Source of the DNA: Ruminococcus sp.
GTDB taxonomy: Bacteria > Bacillota > Clostridia > Oscillospirales > Ruminococcaceae
Assembly: GCA_017534595.1 (NCBI GenBank)
Contig: JAFXVY010000058.1
Coordinates: 1 to 64,000, forward strand
Direction: 5' to 3'
DNA: 64,000 nucleotides
A program made the translations under genes and the position numbers. Each line of letters starts with the position of its first letter. The stretch's first letter is position 1. The notes beneath the pieces are model-generated. The model had not been told where the DNA came from. It was given only the letters and a program-made list of their open reading frames with translations, and ran no database searches. This document shows positions 36,312 to 43,937 of the stretch, in pieces.

Positions 36312-36342
36312 ATGGCTATCCTCTTTCCCGGAGGATAGCCAT
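36312..36342 (+). promoter_or_regulatory. 12-bp hairpin covering a Shine-Dalgarno site
   Basis: TGGCTATCCTC pairs with GAGGATAGCCA around a TTCCCG loop, just after the restored purL stop. The right arm contains GGAGG, the ribosome site of the TTG start at 36342. No T-run follows, so termination is unlikely; translational masking or mRNA 3'-end protection is possible. Confidence 0.4.
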
Positions 36343-36653
36343 TGAAATTCGGTGATGATATGATAAGATTTCTGGGACATTACGGCATTCCGATTCTTTT
36401 CGTCGTAATGGGTATAGTAACTTTTATTGCCTACGGCCGCGATAAGCGGGCTGCAAAAAAACATCAGCGCAGGACGCCTGAAAAGGTGCTGTTCCTGCTC
36501 AACTTCTGCGGGGGCTTTCTCGGCGGCTGGCTCGGGATGTATGCTTTCCGCCACAATACCCGTCACGCGAGCTTCTATGTGGTGCAGACAGTTTCTTTCC
36601 TTCTCTGGGTGACGCTCTGGAGCATTCTCTGGGTGGCAAGCATCAAAGGCTGA
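36342..36653 (+). CDS. DUF1294 family small membrane protein
   Basis: The 103-aa protein has two to three hydrophobic segments and the family landmarks: a first membrane segment, YGRDKRAAKKHQRRTPEKVLFLL (cytoplasmic loop, residues 31-53), then GGFLGGWLGMYAFRHNT near 57-73. The function of DUF1294 is unknown. TTG at 36342 has an excellent GGAGG site 7 nt upstream. ATG at 36360, with a weaker GGTG, is an alternative that would shorten the protein by six residues. Confidence 0.85.
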   Translation: MKFGDDMIRFLGHYGIPILFVVMGIVTFIAYGRDKRAAKKHQRRTPEKVLFLLNFCGGFLGGWLGMYAFRHNTRHASFYVVQTVSFLLWVTLWSILWVASIKG

Positions 36654-36704
36654 GTAATAAACAGTTTTGGCCTGCATATAGATATACCGACAGGGGGTAT
36701 CTGT

Positions 36705-37175
36705 ATGAAAAAGCCAAAGCTGACGGATCTGCTTATCTTTATTGTTTCGGCTGAGCTTGCCGGTGCATTCTCGGCGCTCATATCCGGCGGGCAGTTTTCC
36801 GAATACTACAACACACTCGTAAAACCGCCGATAGCTCCGCCGGGGTGGGTTTTCCCGGTCACATGGGTGATACTCTATGCGCTTATGGGTACTGCGGCCT
36901 ACATAGTAAGTCTCTCGGACAGTATGCTCAGACCTCTTGCGTTAAAGCTCTACGGAGCGCAGCTTGCGGTGAATGTGATCTGGAGCCCGATCTTCTTCGG
37001 CAGCAGATCCTTTGCGGGGGCGGCTGTAACAGCTGTTCTGCTGCTGATACTCGTGACGGCTATGGAGCTTGTGTTTTTCCGTATCAGCGAGAATGCGGCG
37101 TTCATCGCCTTGCCTTACCTTATCTGGACGGCTTATGCCGCATATCTTTCTTTCGGATTCCTTGTACTTAACTGA
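36705..37175 (+). CDS. tspO: TspO/MBR family membrane protein
   Basis: Five-helix membrane protein of the TspO/peripheral benzodiazepine receptor family, which binds porphyrins and other hydrophobic ligands. The 156-aa chain shows the hallmark PPIAPPGWVFPVTWVILYALMGTAAY (residues 41-66), the NVIWSPIFFG motif near 90, and the terminal LIWTAYAAYLSFG. Helix prediction by eye fits five segments. GGGGG precedes the ATG by 7 nt. A terminator follows directly. Confidence 0.93.
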   Translation: MKKPKLTDLLIFIVSAELAGAFSALISGGQFSEYYNTLVKPPIAPPGWVFPVTWVILYALMGTAAYIVSLSDSMLRPLALKLYGAQLAVNVIWSPIFFGSRSFAGAAVTAVLLLILVTAMELVFFRISENAAFIALPYLIWTAYAAYLSFGFLVLN

Positions 37176-37181
37176 ATAACT

Positions 37182-37228
37182 GCGCCGCAGGGTCAACGGA
37201 TGAGATCCGAAAAACTGCGGCGCTTTTT
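37182..37228 (+). terminator. Terminator after tspO
   Basis: GCGCCGCAG pairs with CTGCGGCGC, followed by TTTTTG. The loop itself contains a small GGATGAGATCC hairpin. Confidence 0.85.
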
Positions 37229-37229
37229 G

Positions 37230-37258
37230 TTGACATTAAAAATTCTTTGATGTATAAT
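37230..37258 (+). promoter_or_regulatory. Promoter of the serine hydrolase gene
   Basis: Perfect TTGACA (37230-37235), 17-nt spacer, perfect TATAAT (37253-37258), immediately after the tspO terminator. Confidence 0.85.
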
Positions 37259-37289
37259 CATAGTACTCAAAAACAACGGAGGAAAAACT

Positions 37290-38285
37290 ATGACAAAAGA
37301 TGAGCTTCACGAGTACATTTTGCAGAGCAAGGGCAATGAGAGCAATATCTGTCAGATCGCAGCAGCAGTGAACGGCGAGATAGTTTATAACGATGAGTGG
37401 CACGGTTTCACCGACAATGACGCCATGAACGTCAATTCCGTGACCAAGGGTATCATGTCTCTGCTGACAGGCATCGCTGCGGATAAGGGATACATAAAGA
37501 GCACGGAACAGAAGGTGCTCGAATTCTTCCCGGACTATACCGTCAAACGCGGCGAAAAGACCATATACGACGTAACGCTCGGGCATCTGCTGACTATGAC
37601 CGCACCCTATAAGTTCCGTTCGGAGCCGTGGACTAAGGTCTGCACCTCCGGCGACTGGACAAAGGCGGCGCTTGATCTGCTCGGCGGGCGTTCGGGGATA
37701 ACGGGTGAATTCAAGTACTCCACTCTCGGCATACAGATCCTCGCCGGGATAATCGAGAACGCCTCGGGAGAAAAATGCATCGACTTTGCAAACAGATATC
37801 TGTTCGCGCCTCTGGATATCCCGGAGGTGTTCCTCCACACCGACAGCTCCAAGGAGGATCAGTTTGAATTTTTCATGAGCAAGCTGCCCCGCAAGCGCGA
37901 ATGGTACTCCGACCCCTGCGGGACCGTCACAGCGGGCTGGGGGATCTGTCTTTCCGCCTGCGATATAGCAAAGATAGGCGCTATGGTCATTAACGGCGGC
38001 GAGTATAACGGAAAGAGGATAGTTTCTTCCGAATGGATAAGCCGCATGACATCGACTCTGCTTGAGCTCGGAGAACGCTTCGGGTACCTGTACTACGGCT
38101 ATCTGTGGTACCGCCCGTATAAGAACAGGCCGGTATTCGCCGCGATAGGCGACTGCGGCAATATTATCTACACGAATGCGGAAAAGAACATTTCCGTCGG
38201 GATGACCGGTTATTTCAAGCCGAGGATCTTCGACCGGATCGAGTTCATCGAGAAGAACATTATCCCGATGCTTGAAAATATGTGA
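37290..38285 (+). CDS. Beta-lactamase-related serine hydrolase
   Basis: Member of the class C beta-lactamase/esterase superfamily. The 331-aa protein has the nucleophile motif SVTK near residue 50 (NVNSVTKGIMSLLTG), and FKYSTLGIQILAGIIE near 145 in the position of the YxN motif, with serine-threonine after the tyrosine. The third, C-terminal K/H-x-G motif is not obvious. No signal peptide is visible, so a cytoplasmic esterase-type role is more likely than antibiotic resistance. It is a single-gene unit between a strong promoter and a terminator. Confidence 0.85.
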   Translation: MTKDELHEYILQSKGNESNICQIAAAVNGEIVYNDEWHGFTDNDAMNVNSVTKGIMSLLTGIAADKGYIKSTEQKVLEFFPDYTVKRGEKTIYDVTLGHLLTMTAPYKFRSEPWTKVCTSGDWTKAALDLLGGRSGITGEFKYSTLGIQILAGIIENASGEKCIDFANRYLFAPLDIPEVFLHTDSSKEDQFEFFMSKLPRKREWYSDPCGTVTAGWGICLSACDIAKIGAMVINGGEYNGKRIVSSEWISRMTSTLLELGERFGYLYYGYLWYRPYKNRPVFAAIGDCGNIIYTNAEKNISVGMTGYFKPRIFDRIEFIEKNIIPMLENM

Positions 38286-38293
38286 TAAGCTTA

Positions 38294-38328
38294 AAACCCC
38301 GGAGGCACGATAATGTCTCCGGGGTTTG
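38294..38328 (+). terminator. Terminator of the serine hydrolase gene
   Basis: AAACCCCGGAG pairs with CTCCGGGGTTT around a 12-nt loop. Confidence 0.7.
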
Positions 38329-38336
38329 TCATATAC

Positions 38337-38368
38337 GAAAACACCCCCGGTATTAAATACCGGGGGTG
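38337..38368 (-). terminator. Terminator of the HD-domain gene
   Basis: Read leftward, CACCCCCGGTA pairs with TACCGGGGGTG around a five-base loop, followed by TTTTCG. It lies back to back with the plus-strand terminator. Confidence 0.75.
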
Positions 38369-38400
38369 CCAATGAAGATGAAGATGAAAACTACAACAGT

Positions 38401-38943
38401 TTACGAAACCTTTCTCATTACACTGTCTTTTGCTTTTGAGCCAAGCCCTTTGAGCTTCCCCTTAAGGTGGGAACCGATCTCGAGCATGGCAGCGTATTTG
38501 TCGGTAACTACGATCACATAGCTTTCGGCATATCTCGGGAGCTTGAGAGTCAGGGGCCACATATGCTTTACGATTATATCCTCCTCACGCTTGGAGATGT
38601 CGAAGTTGAGCTTCGCATTCTCCAGTGCGATGCCGGGATGACGCATACCGTGGGGCTTCTCTCCCCTCTTGCGGGGCTGATCTCTCCAGTCATAGAGATA
38701 GAGGTCGTGGAGCAGACCCGCTCTTGCGGCTTTTCTTGCATCAAGACCGAGCTTGCGGCAGATGATATAATTATAATATGCTACGTTTATACAATGCTGA
38801 TAACAGGTCGTGCTGTAATGATGACGAAAATTTTTCATCTCACAGACAACGTCGTTTTCCATTAGATCCTTGATGAAATGATAGAATTCCTCAGCTTCCT
38901 TCGATGTCTCGATACTGTATTTCGAGCCGAATGCTTTGGACAT
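38401..38943 (-). CDS. HD-domain metal-dependent phosphohydrolase-like protein
   Basis: The protein of about 180 aa has an HD signature: a histidine-rich first helix (HHYSTTCYQHCINVAYYNY, residues 43-61), the metal-binding HDLYLYDW near residue 80, HPGIALENA near 104 and a later aspartate in VVTDKYAAM. Such domains hydrolyse phosphomonoesters or nucleotides; the substrate is unknown. Two ATG codons lie two codons apart. The second has a 9-nt gap to AAGGAGG and the first only 3 nt, so I prefer the second. It is monocistronic with its own promoter. Confidence 0.85.
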   Translation of the reverse strand: MSKAFGSKYSIETSKEAEEFYHFIKDLMENDVVCEMKNFRHHYSTTCYQHCINVAYYNYIICRKLGLDARKAARAGLLHDLYLYDWRDQPRKRGEKPHGMRHPGIALENAKLNFDISKREEDIIVKHMWPLTLKLPRYAESYVIVVTDKYAAMLEIGSHLKGKLKGLGSKAKDSVMRKVS

Positions 38944-39012
38944 CGGCATCGCCCTCCTTCTTTGTTCTTTTATTGAGCCGGGGTACGGTTAGTCTACCCC
39001 AACTCTAAACAA

Positions 39013-39041
39013 ATTATAAACAATTTTGAATGAAAAATCAA
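39013..39041 (-). promoter_or_regulatory. Promoter of the HD-domain gene
   Basis: Minus strand: TTGATT (39036-39041), 17-nt spacer, TATAAT (39013-39018). The leader contains a GGGGTA/TACCCC hairpin at about 38979-38999. Confidence 0.75.
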
Positions 39042-39058
39042 TTTGTTTTTATTACCTT

Positions 39059-39988
39059 TCATAGCTTATTTTGAGTATTTGGTAAATTAAAATACAAATG
39101 ATCGAAGAATTCGGGTATATATTCGCTCTGCGCGGAATCCCTGTCCTGTATGAAGCCGTCAAAGCCTGCCTTTTCCACTGCTTCGAGCACGCTCTTGTAC
39201 TCGAATGTAGTCGTCCTGCGGTCGAGACCGTTCTCGGCAGCGCGGAACTCGGGCGTGAACTGGCTCATAAGACTTATAAGTATTTCATCCGGGGCAAATT
39301 CCTGCGCGAGACGCTTGATTATCGCGATAGAATCCTTCCTGTAATGGGGCAGCACAAGATGTCTGACTATCACGCCGCCGATAAGCTTCCCGTCACTATC
39401 ATACCTCGGCTTGCCGGCGATATCTGTCATTTTATGAAGAGATGCAAGACTTTTTTCAAAGTAGTCCCCTGCTCCGGAGAGCTTCAGGGAAAGCGAGCTG
39501 TCAAAATATTTCATATCCGGGAGGAAAATATCTACATACCCGCGAAGCAGCTCAAGCGTTTCGGGCTTCTCGTAGCCGCCGCAGTTATAGATCACCGGCA
39601 GCCTGAGGCTGTCCCCGAGCAGATCGAGCGCTTCGATTATCGAGGGGACAAAATGCGTCGGCGTAACGAGATCAATATTCTCGGCACCCTTATCCCGAAG
39701 CCTCAGAAATGTGTCAGCAAGCTGCCGGACGGTGAGTTCAAAACCCATGTGCCCTGCCGAGATCTGATGGTTCTGGCAGTAGCAGCAGCCGAGATTGCAG
39801 CCCGAAAAGAATACTGTCCCCGAGCCGCCTTTGAGGCTAAGACAGGGCTCCTCCCAGAAGTGGAGCTCGGCTCTTGCGATGCGCACGGCTGCACCCTCGC
39901 CGCAGTATCCCTTTGCATTATAACGATCGGCACCGCACTCCCTCGGGCAGAGAGTGCAGTGCCTGTAAAGCTCATTCAGATGTTTCAT
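39059..39988 (-). CDS. PflA-like radical SAM protein (COG1313 type)
   Basis: The 309-aa protein has an N-terminal cysteine pair typical of this group (CTLCPRECGADR, residues 11-22), then the radical SAM cluster motif CNLGCCYCQNHQ near residue 64. Further family landmarks are NCGGYEKPETLELL near 135 and DIFLPDMKY near 152. The family is related to pyruvate formate-lyase activating enzymes; the substrate is unknown. It is the last gene of a five-gene overlapping operon, and its start overlaps the preceding gene by 17 nt. AGGA lies 8 nt before the ATG. Confidence 0.88.
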   Translation of the reverse strand: MKHLNELYRHCTLCPRECGADRYNAKGYCGEGAAVRIARAELHFWEEPCLSLKGGSGTVFFSGCNLGCCYCQNHQISAGHMGFELTVRQLADTFLRLRDKGAENIDLVTPTHFVPSIIEALDLLGDSLRLPVIYNCGGYEKPETLELLRGYVDIFLPDMKYFDSSLSLKLSGAGDYFEKSLASLHKMTDIAGKPRYDSDGKLIGGVIVRHLVLPHYRKDSIAIIKRLAQEFAPDEILISLMSQFTPEFRAAENGLDRRTTTFEYKSVLEAVEKAGFDGFIQDRDSAQSEYIPEFFDHLYFNLPNTQNKL

Positions 39989-41231
39989 TTGTCATTTCCT
40001 GCGAAAGATCAGACTCGCTGTCATCCGAGTCTCCGGACTCAGACGGAGCATAGCTGATATTCTGCTCGGGGTCATAGGCAGCATCCAGCGCAAGCAGACC
40101 AAAGGAGGATGAATCGTATTCATAGTTCCAGTCATTGAGCTTCAGAATATTCTCGGAGTCGGAATCCGCAAGGGCGACCTTCAGTTGGAAAGTCACGGCC
40201 TCGGTGGGGACGATGAACAGACAGCCCTTTGCAAATGTTGTCTCAGTATCCGTATCAAAGCATTTCGAGAGAGATACGGACTTACCCGTTTTGTCAAAGC
40301 CTTCGAGTGTGCAGTTCATGGGGTCGATGTACCACTCGCTGTTGTCAAGAGGAGTGAACTCTATATCAAAGCTCATGATCCGGCAGTTCTTGAGTTCGTC
40401 AAGATCGTAGGAAAAGCTCTCAAATTCATCTTCGGAGAAGTACTGCTCGGCATCCTTGGCATCAAACGGAAGATAGGATTTTATGAATCTTGCCTCGATC
40501 GTGTAGTTGTCAAATGTTACGGTCTTCTTTCTTGCATCGAGCTTTGAAAAATCGGGCATGGAGATATCCTCCATTGACATCACGTAGCTGAAATCCTTGA
40601 GGAGGCTTTCCTTCTTCTTTTCCTCCTGTTTTCTGTTGTAGTTGGTGGAGACCAGGATGAAGATAACTACGGGCAGGAAGAATATGATAAACAGGAATAG
40701 TGCGACAACAGCTCCCGCCGATTTCTTTTTTATCGGCATCGGAGCCCCGTTCGGATAGCGATTGCCCGGATAATTCGGTATGCCTCTGTTATAGTTCCCG
40801 GGACGCTGATATACCGAGCCCTGACCGAACTGCTGTGTACCCGTGCCGTTTCTGATGGCGTTGAGTGCGTCGATACGGCTCTGTGCATTTCCCGTAGGAG
40901 GAACATATCCCTGCGACGAAGGCGGGGTATAACCGGTACGTCCGCCGTAGCCGGGGCCGGAGGCCGCGCCGTGACCTGTATAGGTCGAGCCGGGTATCGG
41001 GTCGGAGGCTTCATCCTCACGCTGCTCGTCAACGAAGCTCTTTTCGCCGAATTCATCGTATATATCGCTCTGGGAGCCGCCTGTGGGATAGCCCTGAACG
41101 TGGGAATGTTCATCGTGGGAAAACTGGTCGCAGCTGATATCGTCATCCCTTGCGGTAAAGCATTCGGGACAGATATCCTCTCCTGACTTGAAGCGATAGC
41201 CGCAGATACGGCATTTGTTAGGTCTTGCCAA
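39972..41231 (-). CDS. Zinc-ribbon membrane protein of unknown function
   Basis: The 419-aa protein begins with a zinc ribbon (two CxxC pairs, CRIC and CPEC, within the first 25 residues). A low-complexity region rich in Gly, Tyr, Pro and Asn follows (about 60-165), then one membrane segment (AVVALFLFIIFFLPVVIFILV near 170-190) and an extracytoplasmic beta-rich domain with an acidic Ser/Asp tail. I see no known enzymatic motif. No ATG fits; TTG at 41231 has GGGTGG 6 nt upstream and gives MARPNKCRICGYRF, overlapping ispE by 14 nt. Zinc-ribbon plus membrane proteins are common in this bacterial group without known role. Confidence 0.75.
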   Translation of the reverse strand: MARPNKCRICGYRFKSGEDICPECFTARDDDISCDQFSHDEHSHVQGYPTGGSQSDIYDEFGEKSFVDEQREDEASDPIPGSTYTGHGAASGPGYGGRTGYTPPSSQGYVPPTGNAQSRIDALNAIRNGTGTQQFGQGSVYQRPGNYNRGIPNYPGNRYPNGAPMPIKKKSAGAVVALFLFIIFFLPVVIFILVSTNYNRKQEEKKKESLLKDFSYVMSMEDISMPDFSKLDARKKTVTFDNYTIEARFIKSYLPFDAKDAEQYFSEDEFESFSYDLDELKNCRIMSFDIEFTPLDNSEWYIDPMNCTLEGFDKTGKSVSLSKCFDTDTETTFAKGCLFIVPTEAVTFQLKVALADSDSENILKLNDWNYEYDSSSFGLLALDAAYDPEQNISYAPSESGDSDDSESDLSQEMTNETSE

Positions 41232-42114
41232 TTTGATCCACCCCTGTGATAACGGTGCCCTCCCTGCAGGGCTCGAGAACCTCCGCAAAGGGATAACCGC
41301 TCATATTTTCTATGCAGCTCTGCGCTGCGTCTCTGTTGTCAAATACTCCGAACACGACCGAACCGCTGCCGGTCATCATAGCTCCGAGAGCTCCGAGTTC
41401 AAGCATCCTGCGCTTAGCTTCCTCTATTGAAGGCTCACTGCTGCAATACTCAAAGATATTGAACATATCCCCCGCCGCAGAGCGGATATCTCCTGCTTTG
41501 AGCGCTGCTTCAAAGCTGCCGTACTCACCGTGAGGCGGTTCGGCAAGGCTGTCGTAGGCTTTGTAAGCCGCAGCGGTGGAGATGCGCGATTCCGGCTGAA
41601 CGGCTGCAAAATACATCTCCTCCGGAAAAGGCAGCGGCGTAAGCTTTTCGCCTATCCCCTCGCAGAGCATAGTCCCGCCGATAAGCGTAAAGGGAACATC
41701 TGCGCCGAGCTTAGCTGCGAGATCAAGAAGCTCCTGTCTGTCAAAAGGTCTGCCGTAAAGCTCGTTGAGAGCTCTCAGCGCAGCCGCACAGTCGGCGCTG
41801 CCGCCAGCCATTCCCGCCATTGAGGGGATTTTCTTGTCAACAGTCACGCGAAGCCTGTGCTGCGGTATGATGCCGGAGTGCTCAAAGAATTTGTTTGCTG
41901 CCTTGCAGATCAGATTAGAGCTGTCCGTCGGGAAGCCGGGCACATCGCAGATAAGCTCGATACCGCTGCCCGGGCACAGCTTAAAATTCAGCGTGTCATA
42001 TACCGAGACCGATTGCATCACCGATTTTATATCGTGATATCCGTCGGCTCTGATGCCTGTGATATCAAGATAGAGATTGAGCTTGCCGTAAGCTCTGACA
42101 GTTATCTCATTCAT
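41218..42114 (-). CDS. ispE: 4-diphosphocytidyl-2-C-methyl-D-erythritol kinase IspE
   Basis: GHMP kinase of the MEP pathway that phosphorylates CDP-ME. The 298-aa protein has AYGKLNLYLDI at the N-terminus, with the catalytic lysine and asparagine. The ATP-binding GHMP motif is KIPSMAGMAGGSADCAAALR near residue 93-112, close to the usual PxxxGLGGGSSDAA. GAMMTGSGSVVFGVF is near 260. The glycine-rich loop reads AGMAGGSAD, an unusual but tolerable variant. It overlaps the aminotransferase by 8 nt. Confidence 0.94.
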   Translation of the reverse strand: MNEITVRAYGKLNLYLDITGIRADGYHDIKSVMQSVSVYDTLNFKLCPGSGIELICDVPGFPTDSSNLICKAANKFFEHSGIIPQHRLRVTVDKKIPSMAGMAGGSADCAAALRALNELYGRPFDRQELLDLAAKLGADVPFTLIGGTMLCEGIGEKLTPLPFPEEMYFAAVQPESRISTAAAYKAYDSLAEPPHGEYGSFEAALKAGDIRSAAGDMFNIFEYCSSEPSIEEAKRRMLELGALGAMMTGSGSVVFGVFDNRDAAQSCIENMSGYPFAEVLEPCREGTVITGVDQIGKT

Positions 42115-43282
42115 TTTTAAGCTCCCTGACGAATTCGCCTATACGGATAAGAGCCTCACGCAGATGGTTTATTGAGTAGGCGTAGGAGACTCTTACAAAG
42201 CCTTCTCCGCAGTCGCCGAAGGCAGTTCCCGGGACGACCGCCACCTTCTTGGTGTATACGAGCCGTTCGCAGAATTCTTCGCTCGAAAGCCCTGTAGACT
42301 TGATGCAGGGGAAAACATAGAATGCACCCTGCGGGGTAAAGCAATCAAGGCCGAGCTTGTTGAAGCCGTCTACAACAAAGCGGCGGCGGGCATCGTATTC
42401 GTCTCTCATAGCGATGACATCGTCCTCGCAGTATTCAAGGGCAGTTATAGCCGCAAACTGGCTGACGGTCGGCGCACACATTATCTGATACTGGTGAAGC
42501 TTGAGCATGAGTTTCAGTATCGGCTCTGGACCCGCAGCAAAGCCGAGCCTCCAGCCGGTCATGGCGAAGCTCTTGGAAAAGCCGTTTATAACGATCGTCC
42601 GGTCTCTCATCCCGTCTATCTCCGCGATAGACACATGGCTGCCGGAATATGTAAGCTCGGAATAGATCTCATCCGAAGCTACGAAGATCTCGGTGTCTCG
42701 GAGCACCTCGGCGATCTGCTCGAGGTCGCAGCGCCTCATGATAGCTCCCGTGGGATTGTTCGGGAACGGCAGAAACAGCAGCTTGGTCTTGTCGGTGATC
42801 TTTGCACGCAGAGCCTCGGCAGTGAGCCTGAATTCATCCTCCGCCTTGGTCTCGATTATGACCGGAACGCCGCCCGCGAGCCTTACAAGCGGAGCGTAAC
42901 AGACGAAGGAAGGCTCAACGCAAAGCACTTCGTCCCCGGGATTTACGAGAGCTCGTATCGCAAGGTCGATAGCCTCCGAACCGCCGACGGTGATAACGAC
43001 CTCTTTGGAAGGATCGTAAGTCGTGTGTATCGTTCTCTCGAGATAGCGGGAGATCTGAGCTCTCAGCTCGGCAAGGCCGGCATTGGCGGTATAGCTCGTT
43101 CTTCCCTTTTCGAGAATGTCTATCGCGGTTTTTCTGATGCGCCAGGGGGTCTTGAAGTCGGGCTCGCCGACGCCGAGAGAGATAACGTCGTCCATTTCGG
43201 CGGCGATATCGAAGAACCGGCGTATGCCCGACGGCTTTATATCCATGGCTTCACGGGAAAGGAGCCTGTTGTAATCCAGCAT
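42107..43282 (-). CDS. PLP-dependent class I/II aminotransferase
   Basis: The 391-aa protein is a fold-type I aminotransferase of the AspAT superfamily. The N-terminal substrate-gate region is ISLGVGEPDFKTP (residues 34-46). The PLP-binding lysine is in NGFSKSFAMTGWRLGF near residue 231, and PNNPTGAIM lies near 174. It resembles PatA-like or MalY-type enzymes; the substrate is unknown. Its ATG overlaps the stop of the preceding Lrp-type regulator by one base, suggesting that regulator senses its substrate. It could supply the missing histidinol-phosphate aminotransferase function, but sequence alone does not support that. Confidence 0.9.
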   Translation of the reverse strand: MLDYNRLLSREAMDIKPSGIRRFFDIAAEMDDVISLGVGEPDFKTPWRIRKTAIDILEKGRTSYTANAGLAELRAQISRYLERTIHTTYDPSKEVVITVGGSEAIDLAIRALVNPGDEVLCVEPSFVCYAPLVRLAGGVPVIIETKAEDEFRLTAEALRAKITDKTKLLFLPFPNNPTGAIMRRCDLEQIAEVLRDTEIFVASDEIYSELTYSGSHVSIAEIDGMRDRTIVINGFSKSFAMTGWRLGFAAGPEPILKLMLKLHQYQIMCAPTVSQFAAITALEYCEDDVIAMRDEYDARRRFVVDGFNKLGLDCFTPQGAFYVFPCIKSTGLSSEEFCERLVYTKKVAVVPGTAFGDCGEGFVRVSYAYSINHLREALIRIGEFVRELKNE

Positions 43283-43758
43283 TATAAGATCATTCCTCTC
43301 TCGTCTTTTTCACTGTCGGTCTTGATTATGCCGTTCTCCTTGTAGCTCTTGAGAACGAAATGGGTCGTGGTGGACTGTACTGCGTCTATCGCTGCGAGCC
43401 TCTGGTTTACGAACTGCGAGACCTCGCGGATATTCCTTCCCGAAACAGACACAAGGATATCGTATCCGCCGGACATCAGTCTTACCGACTCGACCTCATC
43501 GTAGGAAGCTATACGGGCAGCGATCTCGTCAAAACCGCTCTGCGACTGCGGCGTTACCTTGAGCTCGATCAGAGCCAGAACGGTATCGTCCTCATAAGCG
43601 GTATCGTCGATAATAGCGGAGTAGCCGCGGATAACGCCGGTGTTCTCAAGCTCCTTGATCTGAGCCTCGACCTCCGCCGGAGTTTTGCCTGTCATTACAG
43701 CAAGCTCCTCAGCTGTGAGTCTTGCGTTTTTCCTCAGTATCTTCAGGATCGTTTGCAT
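43282..43758 (-). CDS. Lrp/AsnC family transcriptional regulator
   Basis: The 158-aa protein has an N-terminal winged helix-turn-helix (ILRKNARLTAEELAVMTGKTPAEVEAQIKELENTGVIRGY is its extent, residues 6-45) and a C-terminal RAM ligand-binding domain with the family's GGYDILVSVSG near residue 100. Lrp proteins sense amino acids and control nearby genes. It leads the operon with an aminotransferase. AGGAG precedes the ATG at 43758; a frame opening 18 nt upstream is less likely. The gene has a strong promoter of its own. Confidence 0.92.
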   Translation of the reverse strand: MQTILKILRKNARLTAEELAVMTGKTPAEVEAQIKELENTGVIRGYSAIIDDTAYEDDTVLALIELKVTPQSQSGFDEIAARIASYDEVESVRLMSGGYDILVSVSGRNIREVSQFVNQRLAAIDAVQSTTTHFVLKSYKENGIIKTDSEKDERGMIL

Positions 43759-43797
43759 AAAAAAGTCTCCTTTCATATAAAAACATCTTTATCCTGT

Positions 43798-43826
43798 ATT
43801 ATAACACATTCTCTGCAATAAATCAA
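43798..43826 (-). promoter_or_regulatory. Promoter of the Lrp-aminotransferase-ispE operon
   Basis: Minus strand: TTGATT (43821-43826), 17-nt spacer, perfect TATAAT (43798-43803). Confidence 0.8.
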
Positions 43827-43874
43827 GTGCAGACACAATTCTAAGCATCTAAGTATCTAAATTCTAAGAGACTA

Positions 43875-43909
43875 AAAGGGCAAAACGGCAGCACACTCGG
43901 TGCTGCCGT
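43875..43909 (-). terminator. Terminator of the GGDEF/EAL gene
   Basis: Read leftward, ACGGCAGCAC pairs with GTGCTGCCGT, followed by TTTGCCCTTTT. Confidence 0.75.
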
Positions 43910-43937
43910 CTCCCTCATAATTCTATAAAACAGGGCA

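Noticed and set aside
42107..43282. Aminotransferase as the missing HisC
   Set aside because: Motifs fit the general AspAT/PatA-like group, and the gene sits under an Lrp regulator far from the his operon; nothing specific points to histidinol phosphate.
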